From positions 1 to 64,000 of the forward strand of contig NZ_NOWF01000013.1 of NCBI RefSeq assembly GCF_002245355.1: a stretch of 64,000 nt of DNA, written 5' to 3'. This document shows, piece by piece, positions 7,721 to 16,525 of this stretch. This DNA is from Paludifilum halophilum. GTDB lineage: Bacteria; Bacillota; Bacilli; Thermoactinomycetales; DSM-45169. The notes beneath the pieces were generated by a model. It saw only the letters and a program-made list of their open reading frames with translations, was not told where the DNA came from and made no database searches. The position numbers and the translations under genes are program-made. Position 1 is the stretch's first letter; every line of letters starts with the position of its first letter.

Positions 7721-8644
7721 TTAAAATAAACCACCAAACGGACTGTCATCGGAAAAGACAAACTTCAATACAAAGGCCCCGAATACCAGGATCATAATGG
7801 ATGGTGTGATCACGAGTCCGGCAACTGCCGAAATTTTCGGCTCCGACTTGCCCGCTTGCTCCTTCGCTTTTTCCGCACGCATATTGCGCATTTCGCTGGC
7901 CTGCTGTGCAAAGGTTTCCGAAATAGGGGTTCCCAGATTATGAGCTTGTATCATAGATTGAACCAAAGCCTCCAATTCAGAGGAGTCCGTCCGCTCGATC
8001 AGAGAACGATAAGCGGTTTCCCGCTGAACTCCGAATGACAGCTCCTGGTTCATCCGTGAAATTTCTTCGCTTAGAGGACCTTTATTGGTGGTGGTATAGT
8101 AGTTAAGAGCGATATCCAAAGGCATCCCTGCTCCTAATGTAATGCTCATCATGTCCATAAAGTCGGGCAGCTCGTATTGAATTTCTTCCTGCCTTTTCTT
8201 GGCCATGGTTTTGACGGCATAGATGGGAAACAGATAACCCAACAACGGACCAAAGGAAATGGCAAAGGGAGCAAGAGGTAACCCCAGTAGAAAGTAGATC
8301 AATCCAAAGAAAGTTCCGCCAAGGGCGAATACCACTTTCGCCCCCTGCAAACGACTGACTGTCAACCCGTAAGGATGACCCGCCTTCACCAAATATTCCT
8401 TCAGTTCCTCCGGATCGCTCAACAGCTGAATGTTTTTTCCGGTGGATGAAAACTTGTCACACCAACGCGCCAGATCTTGTTTCCACCCGCCGGACGATTG
8501 ATCCTTTGAAGACAGTGGTACGTTGATCTGCTGTTCCAGCTTTTGTTTGACCAGCCCTTGCTGCTCTCTGTACTGGATATACATATAAGCCGCCATGACG
8601 ATACAGAGCCAAGCCGCAACAGTCATTATAATGATAGATGACAT
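7721..8644 (-). CDS. tadC: Tad pilus inner-membrane platform protein TadC
   Basis: A 307-residue protein with ATG after a GGGGGG-rich ribosome site. It has an N-terminal membrane helix, a cytoplasmic part, and a T2SSF/GspF-type domain (about 150-275) with several hydrophobic segments, ending in a C-terminal helix. The segment ALVQSMIQAHNLGTPISETFAQQA is typical of TadC. It pairs with TadB to form the membrane platform driven by TadA. It sits 16 bp downstream of tadB. Confidence 0.9.
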   Translation of the reverse strand: MSSIIIMTVAAWLCIVMAAYMYIQYREQQGLVKQKLEQQINVPLSSKDQSSGGWKQDLARWCDKFSSTGKNIQLLSDPEELKEYLVKAGHPYGLTVSRLQGAKVVFALGGTFFGLIYFLLGLPLAPFAISFGPLLGYLFPIYAVKTMAKKRQEEIQYELPDFMDMMSITLGAGMPLDIALNYYTTTNKGPLSEEISRMNQELSFGVQRETAYRSLIERTDSSELEALVQSMIQAHNLGTPISETFAQQASEMRNMRAEKAKEQAGKSEPKISAVAGLVITPSIMILVFGAFVLKFVFSDDSPFGGLF

Positions 8645-8659
8645 GATACCCCCCCTTCG

Positions 8660-9586
8660 TCACACTTTGATATTAGAGAATTTGCGAACCAATACGACCC
8701 CTAACGCTTGCAAGGAAACAAACAGAAGCAATACGATCATACCGGGAATGCTGGTAAACAAGTCGTAAAACCCTTCGATCATCTTGCTGAGCATTAAGGC
8801 GATGAGTAGGGAGATCATAGGAAGGGCATAAGCCGATGTTCTGGCCTGGGCCGTCACAGCACTAATCGTTTGATGGATGATCTTACGTTCCTCCATCGTT
8901 GCCGCCATTTCGTTCATAACTTTGGCCAAATCCCCGCCCGCCCGACGTTGAATGATGAGGGCGTTGACAAAAACCTTGACATCCTTGGTGTTGAGGCGAT
9001 CCAAAAAGTCATTGAGGGCCCCTTCCAGATCACGTCCCAGTTCGATTTCACGAACTACGCGGCCCAACTCATTCTTGATCGGGGACGGCATCTCCTGTAC
9101 CACCAATCGAAGCCCCTGGGGAATCGATAAACCGGCTCGGGCGGCACTGCTCAACAACCGACAGGTCTCCGACAGCTGATTATCGACACGCTGAGCATAA
9201 ATGTGTTTGCGGGAACGGAGGAAAAGATGAGAACCCAGAGGTACCAGGACGAGAGACAAAACACCACTGATCAGTGTCGACTCAATACCCGCAAATATTT
9301 TCAAGACAATAAACAGGAGAACAACCGCTAAAAACAAGATTGACCCGTATTCGGAAGGCTTCATGTCCAGACTGGCCTGCCCCAGCCTGGGACGCATTTT
9401 TTTCGCCCAGGAAGTATTGTCGATTTTGTCGGAAAGAGAATCGGACCAACTGGTTTTTTCGACCCCCTGATACATCCAGTCGTTCAACTTCTCATGGGTT
9501 TTCTTCCGTTCGTTATTAAACTCCAAGTAATAATAAAGGGTCCAAACCATGGAGGCAGCGGCCCCGGCTGCCAGCAGAGCGGCCAC
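8660..9586 (-). CDS. tadB: Tad pilus inner-membrane platform protein TadB
   Basis: A 308-residue protein if started at GTG 9586, one nucleotide after the tadA stop (TAA-T-GTG), with the GGAGG of the tadA 3' end as ribosome site. The frame stays open upstream inside tadA, but that extension is tadA shadow. N-terminal helices and a GspF-type domain (about 130-260, with LSIPQGLRLVVQEMPSP and a Gly-rich GGDLAKVMNEMAATM) match TadB. It acts with TadC as the platform for pilin polymerisation. Tight coupling to tadA fits a single operon. Confidence 0.88.
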   Translation of the reverse strand: MAALLAAGAAASMVWTLYYYLEFNNERKKTHEKLNDWMYQGVEKTSWSDSLSDKIDNTSWAKKMRPRLGQASLDMKPSEYGSILFLAVVLLFIVLKIFAGIESTLISGVLSLVLVPLGSHLFLRSRKHIYAQRVDNQLSETCRLLSSAARAGLSIPQGLRLVVQEMPSPIKNELGRVVREIELGRDLEGALNDFLDRLNTKDVKVFVNALIIQRRAGGDLAKVMNEMAATMEERKIIHQTISAVTAQARTSAYALPMISLLIALMLSKMIEGFYDLFTSIPGMIVLLLFVSLQALGVVLVRKFSNIKV

Positions 9587-9587
9587 A

Positions 9588-10958
9588 TTAAGCCCCTCCT
9601 TCCTCAACCGGAGTAAACATGGAATCATCAACGGGAACACCGTATGCCTGAAGGCGCTTGAAACACCGCGGAATGACACCCGTAGGCGTAAAGTGACCCA
9701 CTACCTCCCCACCTTCCGTCATACCGGTCTGTTCATAGCGAAACAGCTCCACCAGTTTAACAGCACCATCTTCCTTCTGTTGCATCTCGGTGATGGACAT
9801 CATCTTACGTTGACCGTCGGGAAGACGAGCGATCTGGACGATAAAATCAATAGCCCCGACCAGGTATTCCCGAATAATCGAAGAAGGTAAATCCGAACTG
9901 GACATCATCACCATGGCTTCCAGACGACGCATGGCGTCATCGGGGGAGTTGGAGTGAACCGTGGTCAGTGAACCCTCATGACCCGTGTTCATCGCCTGCA
10001 GCATATCAAAGGCTTCCGCACCCCGAACCTCTCCTACGATAATTCGGTCCGGCCGCATCCGCAGAGCGTTACGAACCAATTGACGGATCGTGACTTCCCC
10101 TTTTCCCTCCACATTGGCAGGGCGAGCTTCCATTCCCGCTACATGCCCGTGAGGAATACGAAGTTCAGCCATATCTTCGATCGTAACGATCCGCTCGCTT
10201 TCGGGGATGAAATTGGCTAAAGCGTTGAGCAGGGTCGTCTTCCCGCTCCCGGTTCCTCCGGAGATGATAATATTCAGTTTGGCTTTGACCAAATGGGTCA
10301 AGAAGGTGGCCATATCCGAGGTCAGGCTTTTAAAACCAACCAGATCATCCATTCGAATCGGATCTTTTCGGAACTTCCGGATGGATAAGAGTGATCCCTT
10401 CAGACTGATGGGAGGAATCACTGCGTTTACCCGGCTTCCGTCGGGGAGACGTGCGTCCACCATAGGCGAGCTGACATCCACCCGGCGGCCCAAGGGGGCC
10501 ACGATCCGGTCAATCACATGCCGCAGGGCCTCCTCATCCCGAAAGTGGATATCGGTCTTGTGAATCTGCCCCTTCTTTTCGTAGTGGACTTCATCGGGTC
10601 CATTTACCATCACCTCGGTAATATCCGGGTCTTCCAACAGGGGCTCCAGAGGACCATATCCCACTGATTCGTCAATAATCTGTGTGATCAAACGATCCCG
10701 ATCCTGCCGGGAGATTACAACCTGTTCGTCGGCGAGATACCGGCTGATCAAACGATCCAAGGTGACCCGGAGTTCAACAGACGGCATTTTCGTCAATTTC
10801 TCCAAATCCGTCTCCCGCAATAACCTCGCTTTAAAATGCCGGGTCAATTGATCCAGCCGGGCGTTACTGGCGGACGGTGCGACGGGTTGGGTCTGCTCTT
10901 GTTTTTGATAACGACTGAGTTTTTTTGTTGCGGGTTTGGTTCGATCGAAAAGGGACAC
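9588..10958 (-). CDS. tadA: Tad pilus assembly ATPase TadA/CpaF
   Basis: A 456-residue secretion ATPase of the VirB11/CpaF class. The N-terminal domain ([25 protein letters not shown]) is characteristic. Walker [10 protein letters not shown] lies near residue 240, followed by an [11 protein letters not shown] Asp box, His-box-like repeats and Walker B ([15 protein letters not shown]). It powers pilin assembly at the cytoplasmic face. The last 50 residues form the usual CpaF tail. It sits 14 bp after tadZ and is coupled to tadB. Confidence 0.94.
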   Translation of the reverse strand: MSLFDRTKPATKKLSRYQKQEQTQPVAPSASNARLDQLTRHFKARLLRETDLEKLTKMPSVELRVTLDRLISRYLADEQVVISRQDRDRLITQIIDESVGYGPLEPLLEDPDITEVMVNGPDEVHYEKKGQIHKTDIHFRDEEALRHVIDRIVAPLGRRVDVSSPMVDARLPDGSRVNAVIPPISLKGSLLSIRKFRKDPIRMDDLVGFKSLTSDMATFLTHLVKAKLNIIISGGTGSGKTTLLNALANFIPESERIVTIEDMAELRIPHGHVAGMEARPANVEGKGEVTIRQLVRNALRMRPDRIIVGEVRGAEAFDMLQAMNTGHEGSLTTVHSNSPDDAMRRLEAMVMMSSSDLPSSIIREYLVGAIDFIVQIARLPDGQRKMMSITEMQQKEDGAVKLVELFRYEQTGMTEGGEVVGHFTPTGVIPRCFKRLQAYGVPVDDSMFTPVEEGGA

Positions 10959-10972
10959 CTTTCACCCCTCCT

Positions 10973-12148
10973 TTATGAAGCGGAACGATTGGAATGCCGC
11001 TCCAAGAGAGAGTCGGCAAGCTTCTTTATGTCTTTGAGAAAAACAGAACTCTTCCCCTTGTAACCCGTCCGCAGAGGCTTCCCTTGATTGATCGCTTGCT
11101 GTACGCGTTTAGCATCTTCCCGCAATTCCGCTAAAATCGGGAAATCAAAATGCTGTTTAACATCTTTTTCCCGAAGTTCTGTCTCTTTACTGATGCGATT
11201 CAAAATCAGCTCCAAACGATCGGTAGGATCGACATTAATCTTGGAGTACAAATCCATTACCTGTCCAAAAGTCCGTATGGACGGAGCATCCGGAGTCATG
11301 AGGTAAAACATCTTGTCCGCCTCTTCCAAAGCGGCATATACAATCGGATTCATCTCCGTGGGTAAATCCACCAGGATATAATCATAGTAAAGACGTGCCG
11401 TCCGCAACAAACGTTGGACATGCTCCTCAGTAATCTGTTCCGCAATTTCAGCGTCTCGCGGACTAACGAGGACTTCCATATGAGATTCCTTCTCGATCGC
11501 TGTTACATTTCGAATATGGTTGTCATTCAACTCCTTCAAAACCGGAGTCAGATCATAGATTGAACGCTCATGGTTCACATCCAAATAAGTTTCCACACCG
11601 CCGTACTGCAGATTTAAATCCACCAGCAAAACACTGCTGTTGGAATCTAACTGCAACGTTTGAGCCAAGGTCGCTGAGACCAGACTACAACCGCAACCGC
11701 CTTTGCCACTGTAGAAGGTACCCACCTGTCCACGCCCCCAGGTGAATCCGGCGGAAACCTCCGCTTTCACCTTTTGTTGCACTTTCAAAGCCTTGACCGC
11801 TCGGTTCAAGACATCACCCAAGGCTGTAATTTCTTCGGGTACAAATAAAATGTCAAACGCACCCGCCCGGTTCAAGTCCCTGGTCTTAATAGGATCACGA
11901 TGGTTGGTTAAATAGATAACCACTGCGTCAGGCAATTCATTGGAAATATAGTGAAGTAACTGAAGACCCGATTCATCGCTGGGTTCCTGCAGTAAAACGA
12001 TATCGGGCTCCAACCGAGCAATTTCGCGCCGGACTTCCGGAGGTGTGATATGCAAATATTGCGGTAATGTGTTGGCCACCCGTCCGTACATGTCCTGTGC
12101 GTGTCCTTCATCCTCATCCACAATCAACAGTCGAACTTCTTCACTCAC
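10973..12148 (-). CDS. tadZ: TadZ/CpaE-like localisation ATPase
   Basis: A 391-residue protein from GTG 12148 (GGGGGTG about 8 nt upstream). Residues 1-125 resemble a response-regulator receiver domain (LLIVDEDEGHA, DIVLLQ). A MinD/ParA-type ATPase follows from about 145 with a deviant Walker A (FYSGKGGCGCSLV) and ILVDLPTEM. TadZ proteins place the Tad machine at a cell site. The second lysine of the classical ParA motif KGGxGKT is replaced by Cys here, so ATP turnover may be altered. Neighbouring tadA and cpaB are co-directional. Confidence 0.9.
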   Translation of the reverse strand: MSEEVRLLIVDEDEGHAQDMYGRVANTLPQYLHITPPEVRREIARLEPDIVLLQEPSDESGLQLLHYISNELPDAVVIYLTNHRDPIKTRDLNRAGAFDILFVPEEITALGDVLNRAVKALKVQQKVKAEVSAGFTWGRGQVGTFYSGKGGCGCSLVSATLAQTLQLDSNSSVLLVDLNLQYGGVETYLDVNHERSIYDLTPVLKELNDNHIRNVTAIEKESHMEVLVSPRDAEIAEQITEEHVQRLLRTARLYYDYILVDLPTEMNPIVYAALEEADKMFYLMTPDAPSIRTFGQVMDLYSKINVDPTDRLELILNRISKETELREKDVKQHFDFPILAELREDAKRVQQAINQGKPLRTGYKGKSSVFLKDIKKLADSLLERHSNRSAS

Positions 12149-12221
12149 CGGATTTCACCCCCTGGATATCAGCTTTATTGGCCGGATGAGGCTTGTCCAT
12201 TTCCACTCCCGGCATTTCCAT
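12141..12221 (-). other. Possible 26-codon ORF or frameshifted cpaB tail
   Basis: The 116 bp between cpaB and tadZ can be read two ways. One is a 26-codon ORF (ATG 12221, AGGAGG 7 nt upstream) whose stop overlaps the tadZ start. The other is the -1 frame of cpaB past an A6 tract, giving an Asn/Gln/Gly/Ser-rich tail that ends at a TAA at 12177-12175. The tail has low-complexity composition typical of secreted-protein ends, so I favour that reading. Neither is proven. Confidence 0.35.
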
Positions 12222-12263
12222 TCTGATCCTCCTGATTTGAATTTTGGTTATCCTTTTTCTGAT

Positions 12264-12884
12264 TTATTTCCTTTTTTGCGGGGCTTTGACTACTCGGATA
12301 GAATGGGCGAAGTTTTCAGCGTAGATCAGCTCACGTGCTTCTTTCAATGACAGTTCTAATCCAATGGCTTTGTTCCCCTTGGAGACACCATGGACCAGCT
12401 TATCTTTCATAAAAACTCGGGTCTGAGGTTGTCCTTTACCAGTCTTCGGGTTATGTTCGTAGGAAACAAAGATATCCACCCGGTCCCGGGAGTTGAAGGA
12501 TTCGTCAAACTGTACCCGCTCCGATGCCCGAAGCAACACCATCCGCTTCTTGGGATCACTTAGCTGAGATGCCGGACGAAGCATGTTCTTACTCAATTGA
12601 TCCCCTTTACCCAAGGGAACGACGGAGACCTGGCCTTCAACCTCGGCTACATTCGTCACCATGGAATCGTTGATGAATTTTTCCGGAACGGAAACGGTTT
12701 TGAAGAGATCAGGACGTAAAGGCTCCCGTGAAGAAATATCCTTCTTCGCAACCAAAACCGTCTGCTCAGCACCTAAACCGGCATACAATTGATTGGATTC
12801 CTGCAAAAATAATAAGCCGGCCAATGTTGCCAGTATAATGGATACCACGGCAAAAATAACGGCTCTTCTTTTCGCATCCTGCAT
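12264..12884 (-). CDS. cpaB: Pilus assembly protein CpaB/RcpC
   Basis: A 206-residue protein with an N-terminal membrane helix (residues 7-25), an SAF-type domain (VLVAKKDISSREPLRPDLF, about 42-110) and an RcpC-like C-terminal domain (RVDIFVSYEHN). In Tad systems RcpC/CpaB is a periplasmic or outer-face protein thought to guide or modulate the pilus; in a monoderm it would lie in the wall space. The stop follows an A6 tract, and the -1 frame stays open for about 28 more codons. That suggests a frameshifted C-terminus. Confidence 0.85.
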   Translation of the reverse strand: MQDAKRRAVIFAVVSIILATLAGLLFLQESNQLYAGLGAEQTVLVAKKDISSREPLRPDLFKTVSVPEKFINDSMVTNVAEVEGQVSVVPLGKGDQLSKNMLRPASQLSDPKKRMVLLRASERVQFDESFNSRDRVDIFVSYEHNPKTGKGQPQTRVFMKDKLVHGVSKGNKAIGLELSLKEARELIYAENFAHSIRVVKAPQKRK

Positions 12885-12983
12885 TTGAATACCAACACCC
12901 GTTCATAGTTTGATTGATCCATGCAACGCGACGAGACTACCAAAAATCACACCATTATATAAGATCGACCCCTCCCTGTACAT

Positions 12984-13442
12984 TTAGAGCAAGATAAGGA
13001 GATAAGTTCCGGTGATCCCCGCAAGAATATAAGGGGCAAAGGGCAATTCACTATGGCGGGAAAGCTTTTCAGATGCGAATAATTTAAACCCGACAATCCA
13101 TAGAGCGGCCAGCACATGGGAACTGATGAATATAACTATAAAATACTCCCACCCCACTGCAAAGCCAATCATTCCAAAAAGTTTAATATCTCCCCCGCCG
13201 ATGGCACTCCCTTTGGTTAAAACAGCGATAACCGCCAAAATCAAAAATGCTCCTATCCCTGTCAATATGTAATTCAACCAAGGAAGAGACCGCTCATAGA
13301 GATGAACTCCCAAAGAGAAAAAAAGACCAATCAAAATAATGCGATCATAAATTAAACGCTCCTTCAAATCTGTATAGGTTGCACCTATCAAAAGAATAAC
13401 TAAAGAAGCAAAAATCAAATGGATTGTCAAAAGAATGCTCAT
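12984..13442 (-). CDS. tadV: Prepilin peptidase, A24 family (TadV/CpaA)
   Basis: A 152-residue multi-pass membrane protein. The two A24 aspartates are visible in TYTDLKERLIYD and GGGDIKLFG (GxGD motif). It lacks the methyltransferase domain of PilD, as expected for TadV/CpaA. It should cleave the Flp pilin, the TadE/TadG pseudopilins and probably the leaders of the two Flp-lipase fusions. It is the first gene of the tad operon; a 99-bp gap with no gene separates it from cpaB. Confidence 0.9.
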   Translation of the reverse strand: MSILLTIHLIFASLVILLIGATYTDLKERLIYDRIILIGLFFSLGVHLYERSLPWLNYILTGIGAFLILAVIAVLTKGSAIGGGDIKLFGMIGFAVGWEYFIVIFISSHVLAALWIVGFKLFASEKLSRHSELPFAPYILAGITGTYLLILL

Positions 13443-13835
13443 CCCTTTTCCTGTTATCTCTTCGTAAGTGAACGATTATGGCGATCCATCCTTTTGATTG
13501 TCACAGAAATGGATGATGTATCCAAAACGGTTCAAGGGTTATTATATTCTCTACCGTTTGGAAATGACAATAGGAAAATGGCAATTTACGACGAAAATCC
13601 TATATGAAAAATGTAGAGATCAAAGGAATCGATCCAATTATATAAATCGTTTTTTATTACCGACTGTTTTTCATGATACGATTTTTCCCCTTGTTGATCT
13701 ATATCAGTTCCCAACCGTTATATAAAAGACTGGATATCCTCATCAATCGGAATTTTTCTATTTTACATCAAACGGCGCCCAGGGAGAGAAGAACAAGCTG
13801 TCCTGCCGGTCCGTCGAGTACGACTTTCGTCTTAA
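13443..13835 (-). promoter_or_regulatory. tad operon upstream region, possible promoter
   Basis: About 390 bp of AT-rich DNA without a gene. On the minus strand a TATAAT hexamer lies at 13642-13637, about 195 nt before tadV, but I see no good -35 element 17 bp upstream of it. No operator is recognisable. This is the only sizeable gap upstream of the operon, so the main promoter is probably here. Confidence 0.35.
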
Positions 13836-13837
13836 AA

Positions 13838-13876
13838 AAACAAGATCCCCCACCCGGACTCCTTTCCGGGTGGGGG
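13838..13876 (-). terminator. Rho-independent terminator of ggt
   Basis: CCCCCACCCGGA pairs with TCCGGGTGGGGG around a short loop. On the minus strand it is followed by ATCTTGTTTTTTT, 20 nt past the ggt stop. Confidence 0.85.
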
Positions 13877-13898
13877 CATGAGAGATCCGTCCGTCTTT

Positions 13899-15653
13899 TT
13901 ATTTCCTCCGCCCTCCGACTCCGATAGCGGTGCTCTCTCTTGTGGAGTCGCCGGCGCCGTGGTAGCGGCCGGTGTCGGGGTCGATCCAGATGGCGTTCAC
14001 ATTGCCGATATCGCGGGGGTTGTTTTGGAAGCGGTGTCCCATCGCTTCCAACTGATCGCGGACATCGGCGGGAATCCCTTCCTCCCAGCGGATGGAGGGG
14101 TATGTCTTGGTGTAGATGCGGGGTTCTTCGATCGCCTGTTTCAACGGCAGATCGTATTCCAGGACGTGAAGGATGGTTTGGGCGACGGAGGCGATGATGG
14201 TGGAGCCGCCGGGGGAGCCGACCGTCATGACCGGGTCGCCGTCCTTCAGAACGATGGTGGGGGTCATGGAGCTCATCGGCCGCTTGCCGGGACGGACTTC
14301 GTTGGGACCCCCGGGGACGGCGTCAAAATCGGTCAGTTCGTTGTTCAGCATGATTCCGTATCCGGGAACCATGATCCCGGTGCCGAAAAGTTGTTCGATG
14401 GTGGAGGTGTAAGAGACGAGGTTGCCCCACCGATCCGCGACGGTAAAGTGGGTCGTTTCCCCCATCTGGCGGTCATCCGGCTGCTCCACCCGGTTACCGG
14501 GCTCACCGCCTTCCTGATAGCTCCAGGGATCGCCGGGTTGGATATCGGGGTTCGCCCGTGACCGGTCGATCTCCTCCGCCCGCTCCTCCAGATACTCCTC
14601 GTTTAACATGCCCTGCATTGGTACATCGACGAACTGCGGATCGCCGATGTAGGCACCCCGGTCGGCGTAGGCCAGACGGCTGGCCTCGGCAAACAGGTGG
14701 TATTTTTCCGGAGAGCGGACATCGACATCATCCATATCGAACCGTTCCAGCAGATTCAGGATCTGCAAGGCGGTGATCCCCCCGGAACTGGGCGGCGGCA
14801 TGGAGGCGACTTCATATCCCTTGTAATCGCCGCGGACGGGCCGGTCGATGGTAAGCCGGTACCGTCTCAAGTCCTTATCCTTCATCGTCCCGCCATGCTC
14901 CCTGACGGTCTTGGCAATGGCCCGCCCGATTCTTCCTTGATAAAAGACATCGGTTCCAAAAAGCTGGATCATCCGCAGGGTACGGGCCAGGTCTTTCTGC
15001 ACCAGGCGGTCCCCTTCCTTTAACGGCTCACCGTCAGGAAGAAACACCTCTTTGGCGGCGGTTTTGGACAGCTTCTCCCGGTGGTCTTCAATCGCGTCCG
15101 CCAGGACCCAGTTCACTTTAATCCCCCGGCTCGCCATGCGGATCGCCGGTTGCATCAGTACCGACATCGGACGGGTGCCCCACCGGTCCAGAGCAGTCTC
15201 CAGCCCTTTCAGCGTCCCGGGGACACCGACGGCATTTCCGTGGGTGGAACGGACGGAAAAGGGAATCACATGGCCGTCCTCATCCAGGAACATATCGGGG
15301 CGGGCTCCCTTCGGCGCACGCTCGCGGCTGTCCACAACCGAGATCTTTTCCGTCCGCCGGTTGTACACCATCATAAACCCGCCTCCGCCGATGCCGGACA
15401 TCATCGGCTCGGCCACATTGAGAGCGAACTGGATCGCCACGGCGGCATCCACGGCGTTACCCCCTCTCCGCAGGACCCGGGCCCCGACTTGGGAAGCCAG
15501 CGGATGGGAAGTGACCACCATCCCTTTTGTCCCGACATCGACTTGTCTGGATTTTTCGGAATCCGACGAGGACATCCCGGCTTGAACACCGGGAGCCGAC
15601 GGGGCGAAAACCAACGACAGCGCCAGAAATAAAACCAGCCACCGTTTTTTCAA
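13899..15653 (-). CDS. ggt: Secreted gamma-glutamyltransferase
   Basis: A 584-residue protein. The TTG start at 15653 has AAAAGGAG upstream, and a signal peptide covers about residues 1-26. The GGT fold is evident: VTSHPLASQVGARVLRRGGNAVDAAVA, GIGGGGFM, the autoprocessing Thr in GETTHFTVAD (about 400) and the GSPGGSTI loop. GGT is made as a precursor that self-cleaves to an N-terminal nucleophile heterodimer. It transfers or hydrolyses gamma-glutamyl groups of glutathione and gamma-polyglutamate outside the cell. It is monocistronic with its own terminator. Its GC-rich codon use contrasts with the neighbouring repeat-rich DNA. Confidence 0.95.
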   Translation of the reverse strand: MKKRWLVLFLALSLVFAPSAPGVQAGMSSSDSEKSRQVDVGTKGMVVTSHPLASQVGARVLRRGGNAVDAAVAIQFALNVAEPMMSGIGGGGFMMVYNRRTEKISVVDSRERAPKGARPDMFLDEDGHVIPFSVRSTHGNAVGVPGTLKGLETALDRWGTRPMSVLMQPAIRMASRGIKVNWVLADAIEDHREKLSKTAAKEVFLPDGEPLKEGDRLVQKDLARTLRMIQLFGTDVFYQGRIGRAIAKTVREHGGTMKDKDLRRYRLTIDRPVRGDYKGYEVASMPPPSSGGITALQILNLLERFDMDDVDVRSPEKYHLFAEASRLAYADRGAYIGDPQFVDVPMQGMLNEEYLEERAEEIDRSRANPDIQPGDPWSYQEGGEPGNRVEQPDDRQMGETTHFTVADRWGNLVSYTSTIEQLFGTGIMVPGYGIMLNNELTDFDAVPGGPNEVRPGKRPMSSMTPTIVLKDGDPVMTVGSPGGSTIIASVAQTILHVLEYDLPLKQAIEEPRIYTKTYPSIRWEEGIPADVRDQLEAMGHRFQNNPRDIGNVNAIWIDPDTGRYHGAGDSTRESTAIGVGGRRK

Positions 15654-15827
15654 TCGGATCGCTCCTTTTCCTTCAATCTGAATCCCTTGACCCTCTCTGA
15701 CTTAACCCGCACTCAGAGCCATTCATTCCGCGCCATCTTGAAACAGCTATATCTATTATCTATTTATTCCTATTCTTCATATAATTATGTTTTCCTTCTC
15801 TAAGGTGTGTCTGGTCAATCGCCGAAA

Positions 15828-15990
15828 GTAGCGGACCGCCGATTTCCAGCGTAGCGCCCTTTGCACTCAGGGGAGTACAAGTCTCGCCTCGTTCGCTTCG
15901 CTCTCGAGTCTCGCTATGCACCCAAAGGGCACTAGTCTCGCCTCGTTCGCTTCGCTCTCGGGTCTCGCTATGCCCGACAACCAAGCGGAG
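15828..15990. repeat. Dispersed repeat with 40-bp direct duplication (54-bp period)
   Basis: AGTCTCGCCTCGTTCGCTTC-type units of 40 bp occur at 15880-15919 and 15934-15973, differing at one base. The left flank (CAGCGTAG...TTTGCACTCAGGGGAG) and a diverged third unit recur at 17775-17842. No gene is visible here. The region from 15654 to 16251 otherwise holds only the ggt leader and diverged palindromes, including a fragment near 16118-16165 that resembles 24245-24300. Confidence 0.6.
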
Positions 15991-16251
15991 TTTTCGGAAG
16001 ACCGAGCGTTTGGCGGCCACTAACTTTGTAGTGCATCCGAAGGCGTTTGCCCTTGCCCGCAGCAGGATGATTTTTAAGCGGCCAGTCTCTCCATCTCTGT
16101 AGAAACGGGAACCGAAGCGGCCGTTGGATCAATGCCGCCGCTCACGGTTTCACAATCCTTCCACGGAAGGCTAAAAAATATCTTTCCTTTACAATCCCTC
16201 CACCCACCCTTCATACTAAAATCGATATCATGTATAGAAAGAAAGCAGGAC

Positions 16252-16497
16252 TGTTGATGATCCAGTGAATAGTGGGTTGAAAAGGGGTCGTATTCTGGCA
16301 TAGCGACATTTGCCATCCTACTCAGCGGAGAGTTTGGAGGGAGGGCGCCTAAGGGCAAGATTCTCCCTTATAACACTTCCGAACGGCTTTGCCCTTGCCC
16401 GACCGAAAAATTCGGAGCGGACAGGTTAAACTTCCTCGTTGGATGGCAATAGGAGCGTGGTAGAATACGATCCCCTTTCCTTATAAGGTCATCAACA
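16252..16497. repeat. Structured dispersed element, copy B (~246 nt)
   Basis: Aligns end to end with 2761-3001 and is bounded by TGTTGATGATCC and GGTCATCAACA, which are exactly complementary over 10-11 bp. It contains the CCGAA-AAA-TTCGG hairpin matching AACC-GAAA-GGTT in copy A. It ends 28 bp before the first glpQ start on the plus strand, so a 5' leader role is possible, but copy A has no gene downstream in the same orientation. Confidence 0.6.
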
Positions 16498-16525
16498 AAC
16501 CTGGGTAAAAGAAAGGGTGCTAACG

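Noticed and set aside
15880-15973. Possible CRISPR array
   Set aside because: Only two 40-bp units with a 14-bp spacer, no further repeats and no cas genes.
15760-16020. 86-codon frame rich in repeated ETRERSERGE
   Set aside because: Its repeats come from the 40-bp dispersed DNA repeat; no start signal and no family.
16252-16497. c-di-AMP (ydaO) or c-di-GMP riboswitch before glpQ
   Set aside because: A few bases look similar (GCAAAGCC-like and TTCCTCG stretches), but the conserved core sequences are absent and the second copy is not upstream of a gene in the same direction.
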